From: Mesostigma viride
Taxonomy: Eukaryota > Streptophyta > Mesostigmatophyceae > Mesostigmatales > Mesostigmataceae
DNA: 64,000 bases
NCBI GenBank assembly: GCA_009746045.1
Contig: RPFO01000728.1
Location: 62,001 to 126,000 of the forward strand
Direction: 5' to 3'
Numbering within the stretch: the first letter of the stretch is position 1; every line of letters starts with the position of its first letter. The notes beneath the pieces are model-generated. The model saw only the letters and a program-made list of their open reading frames with translations. It did not search any database and was not told where the DNA came from. Positions 40,288 to 49,367 of the stretch are shown here, one piece after another. The position numbers and the translations under genes were made by a program.

Positions 40288-41343
40288 CTATTTCCCTACT
40301 TGTTGAGCCTTGCTGAGCTTGTCCAAGAGGATGGCAGTTTGGAGAGCTGCCTTGACAGCCGGGGTGGCTGACAGTGCAGCCTCCTCCCCCAATGGCAGGA
40401 GGTGGCTGGCCACCTTCCACCCCCCCCCTCCTTGCCCCTCCACCTGCAGCAAGGCCGCCACCACCCTCATTAGGTACTCCATGCCCACAAGCTCCCCGGC
40501 TGCTGAGCCCAGCTCCTTGAGAAGGGTGTCCATGGCCAATGCAATGTTCATGACAATTTTCCTGTTCTCCATGTTCCGCCAATTTCCAGGCTTTACCGTC
40601 ATGACCCACGACCGGATTCCCATCCCATTGTCGCTGGCGTCCTCCAACACCCCCGGCAGCACCCGCTCCGAAACCCGATATTTCACGCTCTTGGCTCGGC
40701 TTGGCAGCGCCACCCCTTTCGAGGCCTTGAAGTGGCTTCCCGCCCCCTCCATTCCTCCCAGCGCTGCCTTCAAACCTTGCATGAATTTCTCGGCTGCGAC
40801 CTCCCCCTCCTCGTCCTCCTCGTCGTCCTGATTTTCGGTTTCCGGAGGTGCCCCAACGAATGTCGCCAACCTCGCCCTCATTTCCTTTCCGACAGCCCCC
40901 CCACCTGCCGAAACCTTGGCCGCGCCTTTCGGCTTGGCCATTTTTCGCTGCGCAGGTGTCGTTGGTGGCAGCGCCTGATCCTCCTCCTCGTCCGCCGCGA
41001 GATCTGCCACGGCCAGCAGTTTTGCCACCAACGTTCCGTTTGGGTCACGTGCGTCCAACACGTCGCCAACATCAACGTGATCGGCCAGCAACTGCACGAC
41101 AGACTTCAGCTGGCTCGAGCTCCACGAGCTGGCGTCCGTCACCCAGTCCTCGGCACCGAAGACCTGCTCGACTGCCCCCACCGCCTCTGCGGGGCTGATG
41201 CACTTGGCGAGCAGAGTGGCGAGCTGCTTCTTTTTGGCGCTGAAGGCGACTGGCGCGTGACTGGCGGCAGCAGCCCGCGGTGTGGGCGTCCCGTCCTCCC
41301 CGCGCGCTGCCTGCCCTCCTGTAGCTTTGCGCCCCTTCGGCAT
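40288..41343 (-). CDS. ORF1 (gag-like) of YR2
   Basis: 351 residues from ATG 41343 (PKGRKATGGQAARGED). Aligns with ORF1 of YR1: basic start, helical block (AEAVGAVEQVFGAEDWVTDA), acidic patch (DDEEDEEGE), conserved C-terminal domain (SWVMTVKPGNWRNMENRKI, LAMDTLLKELG). Ends ~35 bp before the region encoding the basic N-terminus of ORF2. Confidence 0.75.
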   Translation of the reverse strand: MPKGRKATGGQAARGEDGTPTPRAAAASHAPVAFSAKKKQLATLLAKCISPAEAVGAVEQVFGAEDWVTDASSWSSSQLKSVVQLLADHVDVGDVLDARDPNGTLVAKLLAVADLAADEEEDQALPPTTPAQRKMAKPKGAAKVSAGGGAVGKEMRARLATFVGAPPETENQDDEEDEEGEVAAEKFMQGLKAALGGMEGAGSHFKASKGVALPSRAKSVKYRVSERVLPGVLEDASDNGMGIRSWVMTVKPGNWRNMENRKIVMNIALAMDTLLKELGSAAGELVGMEYLMRVVAALLQVEGQGGGGWKVASHLLPLGEEAALSATPAVKAALQTAILLDKLSKAQQVGK

Positions 41344-41866
41344 TGCTGCTCAGGGCCAAAAATGGCTCCGACAGTACAGGTTCGTCAAACCAGAGGTTCG
41401 TTTCCCCTGGCTTGCTGTCGCCGCCCTCGTGAAAAGAAAAGAGGCCGACCTTAGCTAGGTGGGTTTGTTTTTGTCCTTTTTTGCGTGTCATGCGGCCTTG
41501 GCCCGGACGGCATTTTTTCGCCACGCAAATGTTGCGTCTGAACAAATGACGCAATGTGGCGTTCTAATTGCCGGCAGCTTACGTAAGGCTGCCGGGGCTA
41601 TTAGGTCACATATTGCGTGAGAGAAAGAATCTAGATCTAGTTAATCACTACGCCATGAGCCAAGAAAACTAGACAGTGGCAGGTTTATATCTCAATTAAC
41701 GTAGCTCCTGCCACCTGGCCAAGAAAAACTGGCCAAAGTGTTGGCCACGACTGATCCGGATCAGGCCGCACCGGCCTCAAAAGGTATGTCACGTGAACCC
41801 AATAACCTAGCTATAGCGGCTACCCTTCCATCTCACTATAAAGAAACTATGTTCAGAGAACCACGA

Positions 41867-42934
41867 ATATATAGCTTGCATGCAGTCATGCATGTCAACC
41901 ATGGTTGGATCAGCACATTGTAGTCTTGTCACAGTCATCATAACAAAGAAAAGCTCAAACAACCAATGGTGCCTGCTATCTACATGCAGTCACACAAATG
42001 CAATATCTCCAACATCATCATCACTATAACACTTCCATCCCTGCACGATAAAATGCTAAACAATTGGCGGCCCTTCAGCGCATGAGTGCTGTGATGCCGC
42101 TGCGGCCTGCGAAGAGAGGGTGCGTCACTCTCACGCAACAAGAAGCGTCCATACGCACAACATCCTTGCCACAACACGTTTTATGAAATGCCTTATACCT
42201 TCCCGACGAGCTACAGTATAGGCTGCGACTTAAGCGGCCCTGATCACGACATCAACGAAAACAATCTAAAGCTGCCAGTATTCGACAACACAATGGCAAG
42301 CGACGGCGAGCTAGCTGGCGGAAACTGCCCAAAAAGAACGCCAAAAACTTCGAACGATGAGCTCATAGAAGAAAGCACTGATAGCAGATAACATTCGCGA
42401 CACATCTGTACCTTGCCCTCGTACATCCCTCGCCCAGGCGCGCAACAACAGCCGTTCTTCCATGGACAGGTCAGACACGCACTGCGCAGGTCTGAACAAC
42501 TACTTACCGATAATGGCCGAAAATCTGGCAAAAACCACCAGCTGGGTTTAGAATTCGATGCTACCGATATTAATTCCTGCTTCACGGTCAGAAAAACCCC
42601 CAGAACCGCGATTTTACTGCCGCTATCATGAATTCTATTTCATTCCGCGCGACCAAAAAATTCAGATTACCCCCCATGCCGATGGCATACAAAAACAACA
42701 GCGATATTGTAAACCAGCTGATTTCCGCCACATACTAACATCATAAACTCATCGTCTTTTAGATTCGAGTAAAATTTTTGCATTCCGCTTGCCCTATTGT
42801 GGTAGTTTCGCCTGAACGCAGTCGCCATGGCCACTTCCGCAAGGGGTGCGCGCACCGTGCACGTGAATTATTTGTGACCTTCGGTTCTGGCGCGAATTTT
42901 TTGGCGCCAAAAAATTCGGGGGTGTCCCGTCCCC
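41867..42934. other. No gene seen between YR2 and the TTAA mosaic
   Basis: About 1.07 kb with no supported coding region, RNA gene or tandem repeat. Short ORFs here have no recognisable features. Confidence 0.5.
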
Positions 42935-43015
42935 TTAATTAATTAGTTAATTAGTTAATTAATTAATTAATTAATTAATTAATTAATTAATTAATTAATT
43001 AATTAATTAATTAAT
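42935..43015. repeat. (TTAA)n tract
   Basis: About 80 bp of TTAA units with two TTAG variants at the left end. Similar tracts occur at 43465-43485, 46516-46539, 46671-46688, 47282-47319, 48303-48326 and 49077-49095. Each marks a junction between retroelement fragments. Confidence 0.95.
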
Positions 43016-43108
43016 AGACACGTGACTGCGTCACGTGAGCATAAGTCCTCAGTGGGAGGGGAAAATGGGATGGAATGGATGGTGTAAGCTATCTAGGTCC
43101 TATACTAT

Positions 43109-43464
43109 ACCAGCTGAGGCCTAGCCTTTTTAGTCATGTACATGTGTGCCTATGATGAGCCACCCTCCAGATGATGCCTAGCTTTATTTTATTATGCCGT
43201 GCCCATGCAGGGAGTCACTCTCTGCTGAGAAGCCATGCCATAGCTCTTGTATAGCCATGATGATCTTCCCCCACATGCCACGCTCCCCCTTAGCTGGGCA
43301 TAGCGCGATACATCATGAGGGTGCAGGTGCCTTGGTGCACCTAGAGCAAGGGTAGCTTACATTCCCACCCTTGCATGAAGTAGCCTAGAATGTATTAAAA
43401 GCCATATGCCGGCCCTTCTCAGGGATATGTGCTACATTTACTCCCAACGGAGTGATGTTGATAG
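43109..43464. repeat. Dispersed ~350-bp repeat R, copy 1
   Basis: Contains CATGTACATGTGTGCCTATGA, CAGATGATGCCTAGCTTTAT and GTGCACCTAGAGCAAGGGT and ends CTCCCAACGGAGTGATGTT. A second diverged copy in the same orientation is at 47925-48300. It sits inside a family-A 3' UTR, followed by (TTAA)n. Non-coding and of unknown class. Confidence 0.75.
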
Positions 43465-43485
43465 TTAATTAATTAATTAATTAAT

Positions 43486-44557
43486 CTAGGTTCTAGTTAC
43501 AGGGGTGTGGGCACCGCGGCCCGATCGAATCGCTATGAATGCCATACTTGGTCACACGCGGAGCCCCCACAGGCTTGGGGGTGGTCTCCTTCATCACTAC
43601 TTGCCATCTATCCTTGCGCACCATCTGCCTCCATATTACAGACAAACCAGGAGGCTGCCCGGGTGTGAGCCCGTCACGTCCAGAGTGTAGCACATGTCCA
43701 TGCCGAGTCTATCACGAAAAGTCCACGGGTGGCAGCCCTGCCGCGCGCGGCCGGGGGCACGCCAGGTGAGGACATATCGCCCAGGCTGGGCGGGCTTGGT
43801 GCCAGCTACATAGTCTATCTGATGTATCTACCTGATCTGTGCGGGCCAGGTGCCCGGCTAGGCCCAGGCGCCTGTGCCTAATAATGTGGGAAACATAGGG
43901 CAAATCAGCGTACAAATCCCCATTACTAATGTGCAAACCAAAGGGGATGTTAAGGGCCTTGTGCAGCATCTTGGTGACGGCGCCGTCGAGTCGTTGCTCC
44001 AGCTCCTGCGTCAGTGTCCAGGTCTCGGCGCCGTAGGTCAGGATCGTCAGAATGACGACCTTGAAGAGGTCACGCTTGACGATCCGGGGTAGGGCGGGGT
44101 TGCTCCACCAGCTGCGGTGGTCATGGAGGTGCGCCCACGCCATGCCGATCCGTGTCGTCATGTCGTCCTCGCAGTCGGGAAGCCAACTGCCGAGCAGCTT
44201 GAAGCGGCCTGAAGGAGGGTAGTTGACCTCGGCATCGTCTAAGAGGCAGAGTGTGGGTAGGGCCGGGCCCTGCCATGCCGAGGGCCAGGGCCTCCGTACG
44301 TTTTGGGGCTGATTTCTAGACCAACCACCCGAGCCTCGAGCGCCAGGCAGTCCAGCCAGAGTTGGGCAGACTCCGGCTTCTCGATGAGCGTGATGTCGTC
44401 GGCATAAATGAGGTCAGCTAGTAAATTCTGCTTGTTAGTCGGCCCCCCTTCTCCAAGCTCGTTCGTGATCGCTAGGCCAGGGGCACGGCCTGCAATGCTA
44501 GCAAAGCGAGCACGTGCCTGGCGCATAACATAATCCACTACAATAATAAACAGCCCG
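43486..44557 (-). pseudogene. L1-like RT fragment, family A copy 1
   Basis: Minus-strand, 5'-truncated non-LTR RT with one frame break. 44538-44239 has the catalytic YADD block (LADLIYADDITLIEKPES, WLDCLALEARVVGLEIS). 44161-43712 has the thumb region (ILTYGAETWTLTQELEQRLD, DLYADLPYVSHIIRHRRLGL). The 3' UTR ends near an interrupting (TTAA)n/R repeat. Dead copy. Confidence 0.85.
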
Positions 44558-44574
44558 CATGATTGACAACATGC

Positions 44575-44968
44575 TCTCCCACTTGAGGATTTGTACGCTG
44601 ATTTGCCCTATGTCAGTTTCCCACATTATTAGGCACAGGCGCCTGGGCCTAGCCGGGCACCTGGCCCGCACAGATCAGGTAGATACATCATATAGACTAG
44701 CTGGCACCAAGCCCGCCCAGCCTGGGCGATATGTCCTCACCTGGCGTGCCCCCGGCCGCGCGCGGCAGGGCCGCCACCCGTGGACTTTTCGTGATAGACT
44801 CGGCATGGACATGTGCTACACTAGACGTGACGGGCTCACCCCCGGGCAGCCTCCTGGTTTGTCTGTCATATGGAGGCAGATGGTGAGCAAGGATAGATGG
44901 CAACTAGTGATGAAGGAGACCACCCCCAAGCCTGTGGGGGCTCCGCGTGTGACCAAGTATGGCATTCA
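44575..44968 (+). pseudogene. L1-like RT fragment, family A copy 2 (inverted)
   Basis: Plus-strand fragment of the same C-terminal region (VSHIIRHRRLGLAGHLARTD ... GRYVLTWRAPGRARQG). Reverse complement of 43541-43915, so the two form an inverted pair around ~650 bp. It joins family B sequence abruptly at TATGGCATTCAT. Confidence 0.8.
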
Positions 44969-46515
44969 TCCCCTCAAGCTTCTTATGCGGCTCAATGATC
45001 CTGAACCGCCTGCGCACGGCCCTGGACGGTCACCTCAGCGAGACTCAGCACGGCTTCCGTTCAGGTCGCAACACAGTACAGGCGCTCTTCGCTACTCGCC
45101 GACTGGTGGAGGAACTGCAACGCCTTCAGCCTGGTGAGTCCCCTTTGCACCTTGTGCTGGTGGACTTCATCAAAGCCTTCGATTCGGTTTTCTGGCCTGC
45201 GCTTTGGGACATCCTCGAGTTGTTCCGGATCCCCCGCCCCCTGATTGCTGTCATCCGCAACCTGTATGAAGGGTCCACCACTTCGGTGCGCACTTCTTAC
45301 GGGACCACGCCCCCATGCCCTTTAACAGAAGGGTGTGTGGCAGGGCTGCGTGCTGTCGCCCTACCTGTTCATTATTGTTGTCGAATACGTCATGATTCAG
45401 GCGCGCAAGCGATTTGCCCGCATCGTGGGCAGGGAACCAGGAGTGCAGGTTGCTAACAAATTCTGGCATGGCGGTGCGGACACGGAGATTCGGCTGGCAG
45501 ACATCATCTACGCAGACGACACCACCTTCTTCGAGGACACTGAGCACGTGCAGACATGGCTTGACTGCCTGGCTCTCGAGGCCCGTGCAGTGGGGCTTGA
45601 GGTCAGCAAGAAGACAGAGGCCCTGGCGGTTGGGCTCACCAACTCACCGCCGCCCCTCTATCTCCTAGACGGCTCTCGAGTCCTGTATCGGGACCGCGTT
45701 AAGCTGCTAGGCAGCCTGCTCCCCAGCTGCGAGGTCGATGTGGACCATCGCATCTCCCTCGCCTGGCACGCTTTACGCCAGTACCGGGCCCTGTGGCGCA
45801 AGCCCCTGGGCAAGATCGAGAAACAGGACCTGTTCAAGGTCCTCGTCCTTCCTGTTCTCACGTATGGGGCCGAGACGTGGACCCTCACCGCCGACCTGGC
45901 CCGCAAGCTGGACGGCGCGGTCACCAGCATGCTGCGTTCCATTTTCAGAGTAGGATATGCTGCTCATGTCCGCAATGAGGACCTGTACCAGGGCATGCCC
46001 TATATCACCAGCACTATTAAGCAACGACGCCTGCAGCTAGCTAGTAGGGCACCTAGCTCGCACCAACCAGGTAGACACCTCACGTGGCCCCCCCGCAGGA
46101 CTGCGGCCAGCCCAGCCTGGCCGGCACCTCCTGACGTGGGCTGGGCCCAGTGATGTTAGACGCCGCAAGGCCCGCACCTTCAAAGAACAGCTAGTAGAGG
46201 ACATGGGGGGCCTAGGCCTCTCTGTGATTTGGAAGAAGATGATGGACAAGGCCCGAAGTGGGCCCAGGTCATAGAGGACAACGAGCCCCCCCCAGTGGGG
46301 AAGCGCCCGCGTGTGCAATCCCGTGGGAGGCACGCCAGATAGCTCCCCTAGGGCAGCGTGCGGCTGCCTAGATAGATGTAGTAGTTAGAATGCTGTTAGA
46401 TAGATGTAGTCTGTAGCCGATGTAGATAGATTAGACCGGTAGGACTGTTTGCACCCATCCATCCATCCATCCATCGGGGTTAATGCTCCGTGACTCCCCA
46501 ACGGGAGCACGAGTC
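44969..46515 (+). pseudogene. L1-like RT fragment, family B copy 1
   Basis: 5'-truncated non-LTR RT. Fingers/palm: SETQHGFRSGRNTVQ, LVDFIKAFDSVFW, then after a frame break near 45330 WQGCVLSPYLFIIV and the YADD motif (LADIIYADDTTFFEDTEH). The thumb is VLTYGAETWTLTADLARKLD. The frame breaks again near 46060 (stop 46151). The 3' UTR has a short CATC repeat and ends CAACGGGAGCACGAGTCT before (AATT)n at 46516. Related to family A but clearly distinct. Confidence 0.85.
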
Positions 46516-46539
46516 TAATTAATTAATTAATTAATTAAT

Positions 46540-47281
46540 GGCATTCATAGCGATTCGGGCCGCGGTGCCCACACCCCTGTAACTAGGACCTAGATAGCTT
46601 ATACCATCCATTCCATCCCATGCTCCCCTCCCACTGAGGACTTATGCTCACGTGACGCAGTCACGTGTCTATTAATTAATTTATTAATGTGCTACATGTG
46701 GAGCAACGACTCGACGGCGCCGTCACCAAGATGCTGCGCCAGGCCCTTAACATCCCCTTTGGTTTGCACATTAGTAATGAGGATTTGTACGCTGATTTGC
46801 CCTATGTTTCCCACATTATTAGGCACAGGCGCCTGGGCCTAGCCGGGCACCTGGCCCGCACAGATCAGGTAGATACATCATATAGACTAGCTGGCACCAA
46901 GCCCGCCCAGCCTGGGCGATATGTCCTCACCTGGCGTGCCCCCGGCCGCGCGCGGCAGGGCCGCCACCCGTGGACTTTTCGTGATAGACTCGGCATGGAC
47001 ATGTGCTACACTAGACGTGACGGGCTCACCCCCGGGCAGCCTCCTGGTTTGTCTGTCATATGGAGGCAGATGGTGAGCAAGGATAGATGGCAACTAGTGA
47101 TGAAGGAGACCACCCCCAAGCCTGTGGGGGCTCCGCGTGTGACCAAGTATGGCATTCATAGCGATTCGGGCCGCAGTGCCCACACCCCTGTAACTAGGAC
47201 CTAGATAGCTTATACCATCCATTCCCTCCCATGTTCCCCTCCCACTGAGGACTTATGCTCACGTGACGCAGTCACGTGTCT
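46540..47281 (+). pseudogene. Family A 3' UTR plus family A copy 3
   Basis: 46540-46670 is an isolated family A 3' UTR (ending GCTCACGTGACGCAGTCACG) followed by (TTAA)n. 46689-47204 is another 5'-truncated RT C-terminus (VEQRLDGAVTKMLRQALNIP ... RVTKYGIHSDSGRSA) with the same 3' UTR again, followed by (TTAA)n at 47282. Head-to-tail copies with tails between them. Confidence 0.85.
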
Positions 47282-47319
47282 ATTAATTAATTAATTAATT
47301 AATTAATTAATTAATTAAT

Positions 47320-47839
47320 GTGCTACATATACTCCCAGCTTCAACAGCAGACGCTTGACCTCCGCGAGGAGGCCGAGCTCGCCAAGCGCAGCCTCAACGT
47401 CATTGTCAAGAACTTCAAGATGGAGGAAGGTGAGAATTCCGAGAAGCTTTTGCATGCGTTTGAGAGAGAAATCCTTGGTCGCATGGGCCTTAACGGTGAG
47501 ATCGAGCTGGCCGCCCACCGCCTTCCCCGCGCGCGGGGTAAGGCAGGGCCGCCCCCGCTCCTTCTCACCTTTAAGACCCCGGCGGACAAGATTTCTTTTC
47601 TCAGTCGCCGCAAGCGGCTCGAGAAGACTCTCTTCACCCTTGATGACGACTTGACCCTGGCGCAGCAACAACGGCGACGGGAGCTATGGCCGACCTACCT
47701 CCAGCTCCGGCAGACCAAGGCGGGACAGCCGGTGTACTGGAAGGGGGCGGCCATCTACGTCGGCCATAAGCCCTGGCAGGCGACCCCCTCCCCCCCGCGG
47801 CCCCAGCGACTCCAGACGCCCCAGCTTAGGGGAATATAG
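47320..47839 (+). pseudogene. L1 ORF1p-like fragment
   Basis: Starts right after (TTAA)n. 173 residues with a short coiled coil (LQQQTLDLREEAELAKRSLN), then an RRM-like core (NVIVKNFKMEEGENSEKLLH ... HRLPRARGKAGPPPLLLTF) and a C-terminal domain (DKISFLSRRKRLEKTLFTLD, RRRELWPTYLQLRQTKAG). This order matches L1 ORF1 proteins (Transposase_22 family), which bind the element RNA. It lacks an N-terminus and stands alone without ORF2, so it is a fragment. It supports assigning the neighbouring RTs to an L1-like clade. Confidence 0.7.
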
Positions 47840-47924
47840 CAGTAGTAGTGTAGAATAGATAGACCGTGGCCATGTACATGTACGCCTCCTAGAGGCACTA
47901 TCTCAGCTAAGCCACGCGCTTTAC

Positions 47925-48300
47925 TTAATCATGTACATGTGTGCCTATTATGAGCCACACCCCAGATGATGCCTAGCTTTATTTAGTTCTGTTGTGCCTA
48001 TGCAGGGAATAACTCTCTGCTGAGACGCCATGCCCTAGCTTCTTTGTATAGCTATGCTGATCTTCCCCCCCATGACAGGCTCCCCCTTCGCTGGGCATAG
48101 CTTGAAGATCATGGGGCTGCCAGTGCCCTGGTGCACCTAGAGCAAGGGTCCTTTACATCCCCACCCTTGCAGGAAGTAGCTTAGGATGTATGATAGGCCA
48201 TACGCCCCCTCTCAAGGGCTATGTGCTACATATACTCCCAACGGAGTTATGTTACAATACAATACAATACAATACAATATACTCCCAACGGAGTTATGTT
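47925..48300. repeat. Dispersed repeat R, copy 2
   Basis: Diverged copy of 43109-43464, ending CTCCCAACGGAGTTATGTT. A small (ACAAT)n run (48254-48278) is embedded and duplicates the terminal ACTCCCAACGGAGTTATGTT. Followed by (TTAA)n. Confidence 0.75.
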
Positions 48301-48324
48301 CCTAATTAATTAATTAATTAATTA

Positions 48325-48537
48325 ATGATTGACAAGGAGAAATGGGCTGCCATCTGCGAGAAGCACCTTCCTGAGGGGTATGCTCCTGTTTTCTCCCCAC
48401 GGGCCCCGCGGCCCGTTGCTAGCCAGGGTAGAAGTCTGCAGGTGGAGGTTATTGGTCCTGAGGATAGCCGCTACACTACCGCCCCGTCTGCCATTACAGT
48501 AGAGGACAGCTCGGATGAGGATTACATCCCCATCTAG
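48325..48537 (+). pseudogene. Short ORF after (TTAA)n, unrecognised
   Basis: 70 codons from an ATG at the end of a (TTAA)n tract (IDKEKWAAICEKHLPEGYAP ... VEDSSDEDYIPI). Could be the C-terminus of an element protein. No family is recognised. From its stop to 48650 I see nothing further. Confidence 0.3.
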
Positions 48538-48649
48538 TGCTTAACGGTTGGGGGATGATGCAGACGATATTTGTTTAAACTTTTGTGTAATTATTTTTCT
48601 AATGAGATTAGCATAGTACTCCGTGGCACGCCTTTGCGCATGACACGCA

Positions 48650-49076
48650 AGTACTTACTTACTTACTTACTTACTTACGTCTCGGCCCCGTACGAAAGTA
48701 CAGGGAGGACCAGGACCTTAAACAGGTCCTGTTTCTCTATCTTGCCCAAGGGCTTGCGCCACAGGGCCTGGTATTGGCGTAAAGCGTGCCAGGCGAGGGA
48801 GATACGGTGGTCCACATCGGCCTCGCAGCTGGGGAGGAGGCTGCCCAGCAACTTAAACGGTCCCGATACACGACTCGAGAGCCGTCAAGGAGAAAGAGGG
48901 CGGGCAGTGGCTGAGTGAGCCCAATCGCCAGAGCCTCTGTCTTCTTGCTGACCTCAAGCCCCACTGCACGGGCCTCGATTGCCAGGCAGTCAAGCCACGT
49001 CTGCACGTGCTCAGTGCCCTCGAAGAGGGTGGTGTCGTCTGCATAGATGATGTCCGCCAGCTATAGGGTTGGGGCA
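48650..49076 (-). pseudogene. L1-like RT fragment, family B copy 2
   Basis: Minus-strand piece with ADIIYADDTTLFEGTEHVQ, TWLDCLAIEARAVGLEVSKK and, in another frame, thumb sequence ending YGAET. Its left side is cut at an (ACTT)n tract (48652-48678). On its right, (TTAA)n at 49077-49095 joins it to an inverted family B 3' end (GACTCGTGCTCCCG). Confidence 0.8.
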
Positions 49077-49367
49077 TTAATTAATTAATTAATTAGACTC
49101 GTGCTCCCGTTGGGGCATTGTACATGCAGACGATCGAGCTTAGCTTGTTTGACTTCGGTGTTATGACGTTTGTGTTATGTCATAATGAGATTAGCTAGCA
49201 TGGTACTCCATGACATGCCCCCACGCACAGCTTGCAAGTACTCACTTGTTTATGAACATCTATATCTGCGATGCACACCATAGAGTTGTGTCCATGACAT
49301 GGACGGTTTTACTGTACTTCGGACATGGCTGCGCAAGCCGCACGTGTCACTGTTAGCAATGGCTAGT

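Larger units (their letters stand above)
37070..41866 (-). mobile_element. Second tyrosine-recombinase retrotransposon (YR2)
   Basis: Minus-strand relative of YR1 with homologous ORF1 and ORF2. Its right end (41866) begins TCGTGGTTCTCTGAAC, matching the start of YR1 repeat A1. After ORF2 it has GGGTAAGGCTAGCC (37070-37083), the start of YR1's B repeat, preceded in both by a CGCCAGGGAGGGAT-type segment. I find no A2 or B2 copies to the left, so the 3' end is deleted or differs in structure. The right part of its leader carries a CCGGCAGC/GCTGCCGG hairpin (~41571-41596). Confidence 0.8.
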
